DNA from: CAKZSU01 sp044223895
GTDB taxonomy: Bacteria; Patescibacteriota; Microgenomatia; UBA10105; UBA927
Length of the DNA stretch: 7,080 nucleotides
Reading direction: 5' to 3'
Assembly: GCA_044223895.1 (NCBI GenBank)
Contig: JBGALL010000076.1
Location: forward strand, 1-7,080
In this document: positions 4,805-7,080 of the stretch, one piece after another
Layout: each line of letters begins with the position of its first letter
How positions within the stretch are numbered: position 1 is the first letter of the stretch
The notes under the pieces: generated by a model
Told to the model about the DNA's origin: nothing
The model's database searches: none
Seen by the model: the letters and a program-made list of their open reading frames with translations, nothing else
Made by a program: the position numbers and the translations under genes

Positions 4805-6024
4805 TATTTATATGTTCCTGCACGAATATTGGTCCGATTAATCATCTCTTCTAGCAATTCCCATCGTTTCTTCTTTTCAATGTGAGGTACATTATCGTTG
4901 TACACCTTATGTGCAGCTGTCATGGGACGGTCTGAATACATCGCGATGTAGGCTTTACTAAATCCAACTTGTTTGCATAGGTCTACGGTATTATTAAACT
5001 GATCTTCTGTTTCGCCACAAAAACCCACAATGATATCTGTGGATATAGTGATATCTGGTACAGCTTTTTTTAATTTTTCCACTAGGTTTAAGTAATCTTC
5101 TTTGGTATACCACCGATTCATTCGCCGTAGTAATTCAGAATCTCCAGATTGTACGGGTAAATGAATATGTCGAGAAATTTTTTTGTTCGAAGCAATAGTT
5201 TCAATTAAATCATCAGAAAAGTCCCAGGGATTACTGGAGATGAAATCTATCATTTCTAAACCATCTATTGTACAGAGTTGACGTAAGAGATGTGGGAAAA
5301 GTGTTGGTATACGTAATCTACCCAAATGTTTAACATAGGTAATTTTGTTGCTGGGAGGACTAGAGGGAAAAGAAGGAATAGGAGGATTAGATGGATTAGA
5401 ATCAAAATATGTTTTGTCTGGAAGATCCCTCATAACTTGTACATTCGTTTCTCCTAATAAAAGATCCGCACCATAAGAATTAACATTTTGTCCTATGAGG
5501 GTAATAGAAGTAAATCCTTGATGCGCAAGTTCTTCTGCTTCATGAATAATGTCATCTATTGGCCGACTAATTTCTCTACCTCTTGTATAAGGGACAACAC
5601 AAAATGTACAAAAATTGTTGCAACCATTTGAAATGGGTATCCATGCATGGGTCTTATCAGTTCTAATAGGTGCTTGATCAAATCCTACCTCTTCAATAGG
5701 TAAAAATTCATCTACAGATGGCATTTTTCGACGTAAGGCAGCTAACATTTTACCAGTCTTTTCTCTGGCAGCCATGCCAACCATACATCCAGTAACCACA
5801 ATTTTTAATTTCCTCCCATTCAATTTTTCTTGAGATAAATTATGAACCAATCCATAGACACGATTCTCAGCTTTTTCACGAATCATACAAGTATTAATGA
5901 CGATATCATCTGCAGCTTTCATGGTCCGTGAGCGAGTATATCCTCGGGCTTGGTATAGAGCAGCTATTCTTTCAGAATCAGCTTCGTTAGCAGCGCATCC
6001 AAAAGTGTGGATGAAGTATTTCAT
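4804..6024 (-). CDS. miaB: tRNA-2-methylthio-N6-dimethylallyladenosine synthase MiaB, lacking TRAM
   Basis: MiaB is a radical-SAM methylthiotransferase that converts i6A37 to ms2i6A37. The UPF0004 cluster cysteines are C10, C46 and C80. The radical-SAM CxxxCxxC is C135, C139 and C142, followed by VVPYTRGREISRP, which is typical of MiaB. Later signatures include SNPWDFSDDLI, HIHLPVQSGDSELLRRMNR and IIVGFCGETEDQF. Two oddities stand out. A proline-rich insert at about residues 208-226 (SNPSNPPIPSFPSSPPSN) lies in the radical-SAM domain. The protein also ends at 406 aa, just after the segment that normally leads into the C-terminal TRAM RNA-binding domain, so that domain is absent. The stop overlaps the miaA start, so this is not a window artefact. 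The usual GCQMN reads GCAAN. The ATG has no Shine-Dalgarno and lies 6 bases after a perfect extended -10. Confidence 0.96.
   Translation of the reverse strand: MKYFIHTFGCAANEADSERIAALYQARGYTRSRTMKAADDIVINTCMIREKAENRVYGLVHNLSQEKLNGRKLKIVVTGCMVGMAAREKTGKMLAALRRKMPSVDEFLPIEEVGFDQAPIRTDKTHAWIPISNGCNNFCTFCVVPYTRGREISRPIDDIIHEAEELAHQGFTSITLIGQNVNSYGADLLLGETNVQVMRDLPDKTYFDSNPSNPPIPSFPSSPPSNKITYVKHLGRLRIPTLFPHLLRQLCTIDGLEMIDFISSNPWDFSDDLIETIASNKKISRHIHLPVQSGDSELLRRMNRWYTKEDYLNLVEKLKKAVPDITISTDIIVGFCGETEDQFNNTVDLCKQVGFSKAYIAMYSDRPMTAAHKVYNDNVPHIEKKKRWELLEEMINRTNIRAGTYK
5357..5401. repeat. 9-bp tandem repeat inside miaB, five units
   Basis: The plus-strand units are GGACTAGAG, GGAAAAGAA, GGAATAGGA, GGATTAGAT and GGATTAGAA. 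On the coding strand each unit gives a tripeptide ending in proline: SNP, SNP, PIP, SFP, SSP. Because the unit is three codons long, copies can be gained or lost without a frameshift. Thirty bases here (5371-5400) match 26 of 30 in the intergenic repeat at 6059-6088. Confidence 0.8.
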
Positions 6025-6030
6025 AGGTAA

Positions 6031-6039
6031 ATTATAGCA
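6031..6039 (-). promoter_or_regulatory. miaB promoter, extended -10, probably leaderless
   Basis: Minus-strand TGCTATAAT is identical to the rnpB extended -10 box. Only TTACCT separates it from the miaB ATG, so transcription should begin at or within a base or two of the A of ATG. No Shine-Dalgarno is present upstream and no good -35 is seen. Confidence 0.6.
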
Positions 6040-6053
6040 ATTTGGAGGCAGAA

Positions 6054-6089
6054 GTATAAGAAGGAATAGTAGAATTAGACCGATTAGAC
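6054..6089. repeat. 9-bp degenerate repeat between the HAD gene and miaB
   Basis: The plus-strand units are GTATAAGAA, GGAATAGTA, GAATTAGAC and CGATTAGAC. The last unit contains the HAD gene's stop codon (TTA at 6084-6086 on the plus strand, TAA on the minus). It has the same orientation as the repeat inside miaB and is 26 of 30 identical to it. Confidence 0.7.
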
Positions 6090-6830
6090 GCTGAGAATAA
6101 ATTTTTCTATAACTGTTGCCAAACCGTCTTCTTCAACGGGTGGAGCAACAAAATCTGCAATAGTTTTTAATTCTGGAACAGCATTACCCATAGCAATTTT
6201 TAAACCACAGGCCATTAACAATGCAAAATCGTTATAGCCATCCCCAACACCAATTATATCCTTTGTTTCTAGAGATAGGATTTTAGCTGCTTTGTAAATA
6301 CCAAACTGTTTCGTAGCATTGGAGTGAATAATTTCAATGGCCTCCGTTCCTGGTTTTGAACCAAACATTCTATTGGTAGTCACTCTCGGATGATTTTCAA
6401 ATCTTTTAGCAACGATTTGAACATCTTGGGGTGGCATATCGAATAGGTAAAAACTAATAATATGTTCAAGCTCTTGCCAGTTTTTTGCGGGTACATCTTT
6501 TGTCCCATCATGGACTAATAAATGATCAGAATATTCTTTGATTTGATCGTAAATTGAAACAAGATCTTCATTAGGAAGATAGAGTTGATGTACCATCTTT
6601 TTTTTACCAGGATCATAGATCTGAGCTCCATTTAATAAAACACAGGGGCCACTGATAGCCAATTTTTCTATAATTGACTCTGTCATTTCATAAGGTCGAC
6701 CAGTAACCAAACATACAGTAACTTTCTCGTGGGCCTTTTTTACAGTAGAGATCACCCGTTCACTTATATCGTAGCTAAAGTGGGGTACCGTTGTTCCATC
6801 AAGATCGATCATTAACGCTTTATAATTCAC
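6084..6830 (-). CDS. Cof-type HAD-superfamily phosphatase (HAD-IIB)
   Basis: This is a soluble, Mg2+-dependent hydrolase of the Cof/sugar-phosphatase type. Numbered from the GTG start, motif I is DLDGT at residues 9-13 (nucleophile D9, acid/base D11), motif II is TGRP with T43, motif III is K174 in SNATKQFGI, and motif IV is GDGYND with D197 and D201. A IIB cap lies between residues ~75 and 170. The 248-aa length is slightly below the usual 260-290. I chose GTG at 6830, four bases after the upstream gene's stop, because it gives the standard VNYKALMIDLDGT opening. An ATG at 6866 would add 12 residues (MISGSLLERNNF) and overlap the upstream gene; it has no ribosome site. Only a weak GGAAAG precedes the GTG. 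The substrate is unknown. The stop codon lies within a 9-bp repeat. Confidence 0.9.
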   Translation of the reverse strand: MNYKALMIDLDGTTVPHFSYDISERVISTVKKAHEKVTVCLVTGRPYEMTESIIEKLAISGPCVLLNGAQIYDPGKKKMVHQLYLPNEDLVSIYDQIKEYSDHLLVHDGTKDVPAKNWQELEHIISFYLFDMPPQDVQIVAKRFENHPRVTTNRMFGSKPGTEAIEIIHSNATKQFGIYKAAKILSLETKDIIGVGDGYNDFALLMACGLKIAMGNAVPELKTIADFVAPPVEEDGLATVIEKFILSV

Positions 6831-6834
6831 GAAG

Positions 6835-7080
6835 TTATTTCTTTCCAACAATGACCCGGATATCATAGGGGCTGGATTCCGGAAGTGATGTTTCTACCTT
6901 ACCGATAGTATAACTGTTTGATAAATCTTCTTCTATAGTATCGCGAATATCAGATTTTGACTCTTTTACATCGATTTCTGTCTCTTCGTATCCGTAGGTA
7001 GAAGCATTGCCGACGTCTGACACAGTATACCCCTTACTTTCTAAATATGCTTTCATTTTAGAACCAGCACCAACGACACC
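6835..7080 (-). CDS. LytR_C domain protein, C-terminal part (5' end outside the window)
   Basis: The open frame continues past the window edge: before the internal ATG at 7056 it reads GVVGAGSK, giving GVVGAGSKMKAYLESKGYTV. This is the conserved start of the LytR_C domain, which usually reads as an NGTGxxG segment followed by an alpha/beta unit. The end, SLPESSPYDIRVIVGKK, is also typical. Eighty-one residues are visible. Such domains sit either at the C-terminus of LytR-CpsA-Psr wall-polymer transferases or on their own behind a membrane helix. The missing part decides which. It lies 4 bases upstream of the HAD gene and is probably co-transcribed with it. Confidence 0.85.
   Translation of the reverse strand, partial: GVVGAGSKMKAYLESKGYTVSDVGNASTYGYEETEIDVKESKSDIRDTIEEDLSNSYTIGKVETSLPESSPYDIRVIVGKK

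Noticed and set aside
1..7080. CRISPR array, transposase or insertion sequence, tRNA gene, toxin-antitoxin pair
   Set aside because: I looked for regular spaced repeats, transposase motifs, terminal repeats, tRNA arms and paired small genes, and saw none.

Overview
The window looks like a piece of an AT-rich bacterial chromosome, most likely from a Candidate Phyla Radiation (Patescibacteria) lineage, with Microgenomates as my best guess. That placement is inferred from overall protein character: the AI-2E permease N-terminus reading EISHRTIIF, a compact MiaB without a TRAM domain, the miaB-miaA pairing, and a LytR_C/HAD/tRNA-modification gene mix. No single marker proves it. The standard genetic code fits: TGA is used as a stop and tryptophan is TGG.

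Right half (about 1781-7080, minus strand, read right to left): a tightly packed gene train. The C-terminal part of a LytR_C-domain protein enters at the right edge. A Cof-type HAD phosphatase follows 4 bases later, then miaB (tRNA i6A37 methylthiotransferase), miaA (tRNA dimethylallyltransferase, 1-base overlap), an AI-2E family permease, and a membrane-anchored OpuAC-type glycine betaine/choline-binding protein (4-base ATGA overlap). MiaA and MiaB act in sequence on A37 of tRNAs that read UNN codons. Extended -10 boxes of the form TGNTATAAT lie just before miaB (6 bases from its ATG, suggesting a leaderless start) and before the permease gene.

Middle (about 1397-1780, plus strand): the RNase P RNA gene rnpB, recognised by GAGGAAAGTCC, the 3' ACAGAA...TGGCTTAT block and a 13-bp closing P1 helix. 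Its 3' end directly abuts the stop codon of the convergent binding-protein gene, leaving no intergenic DNA.

Left part (1-1396): a possible C-terminal tail of a plus-strand gene, a 155-161 residue unknown minus-strand protein, and a small four-segment membrane protein (106 aa, minus strand). The membrane protein has a near-perfect Shine-Dalgarno and higher G+C than the operon genes. Its promoter (TTGACA-16-TATCAT) shares its -35 bases with the divergent rnpB promoter, predicting a leader of about 240 nt. That leader is packed with inverted repeats. Three of its helices are mutually exclusive, and the last pairs with part of the Shine-Dalgarno, which is the layout of a translational riboswitch. 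I do not recognise it as a known class.

A second unusual signal is a degenerate 9-bp repeat (about GGAWTAGAN on the plus strand) at three places in the operon, always in the same orientation: in frame inside miaB as (S-x-P)5, in frame inside miaA as a Ser/Thr/Asn-rich loop, and between the HAD gene and miaB, where it supplies the HAD stop codon.
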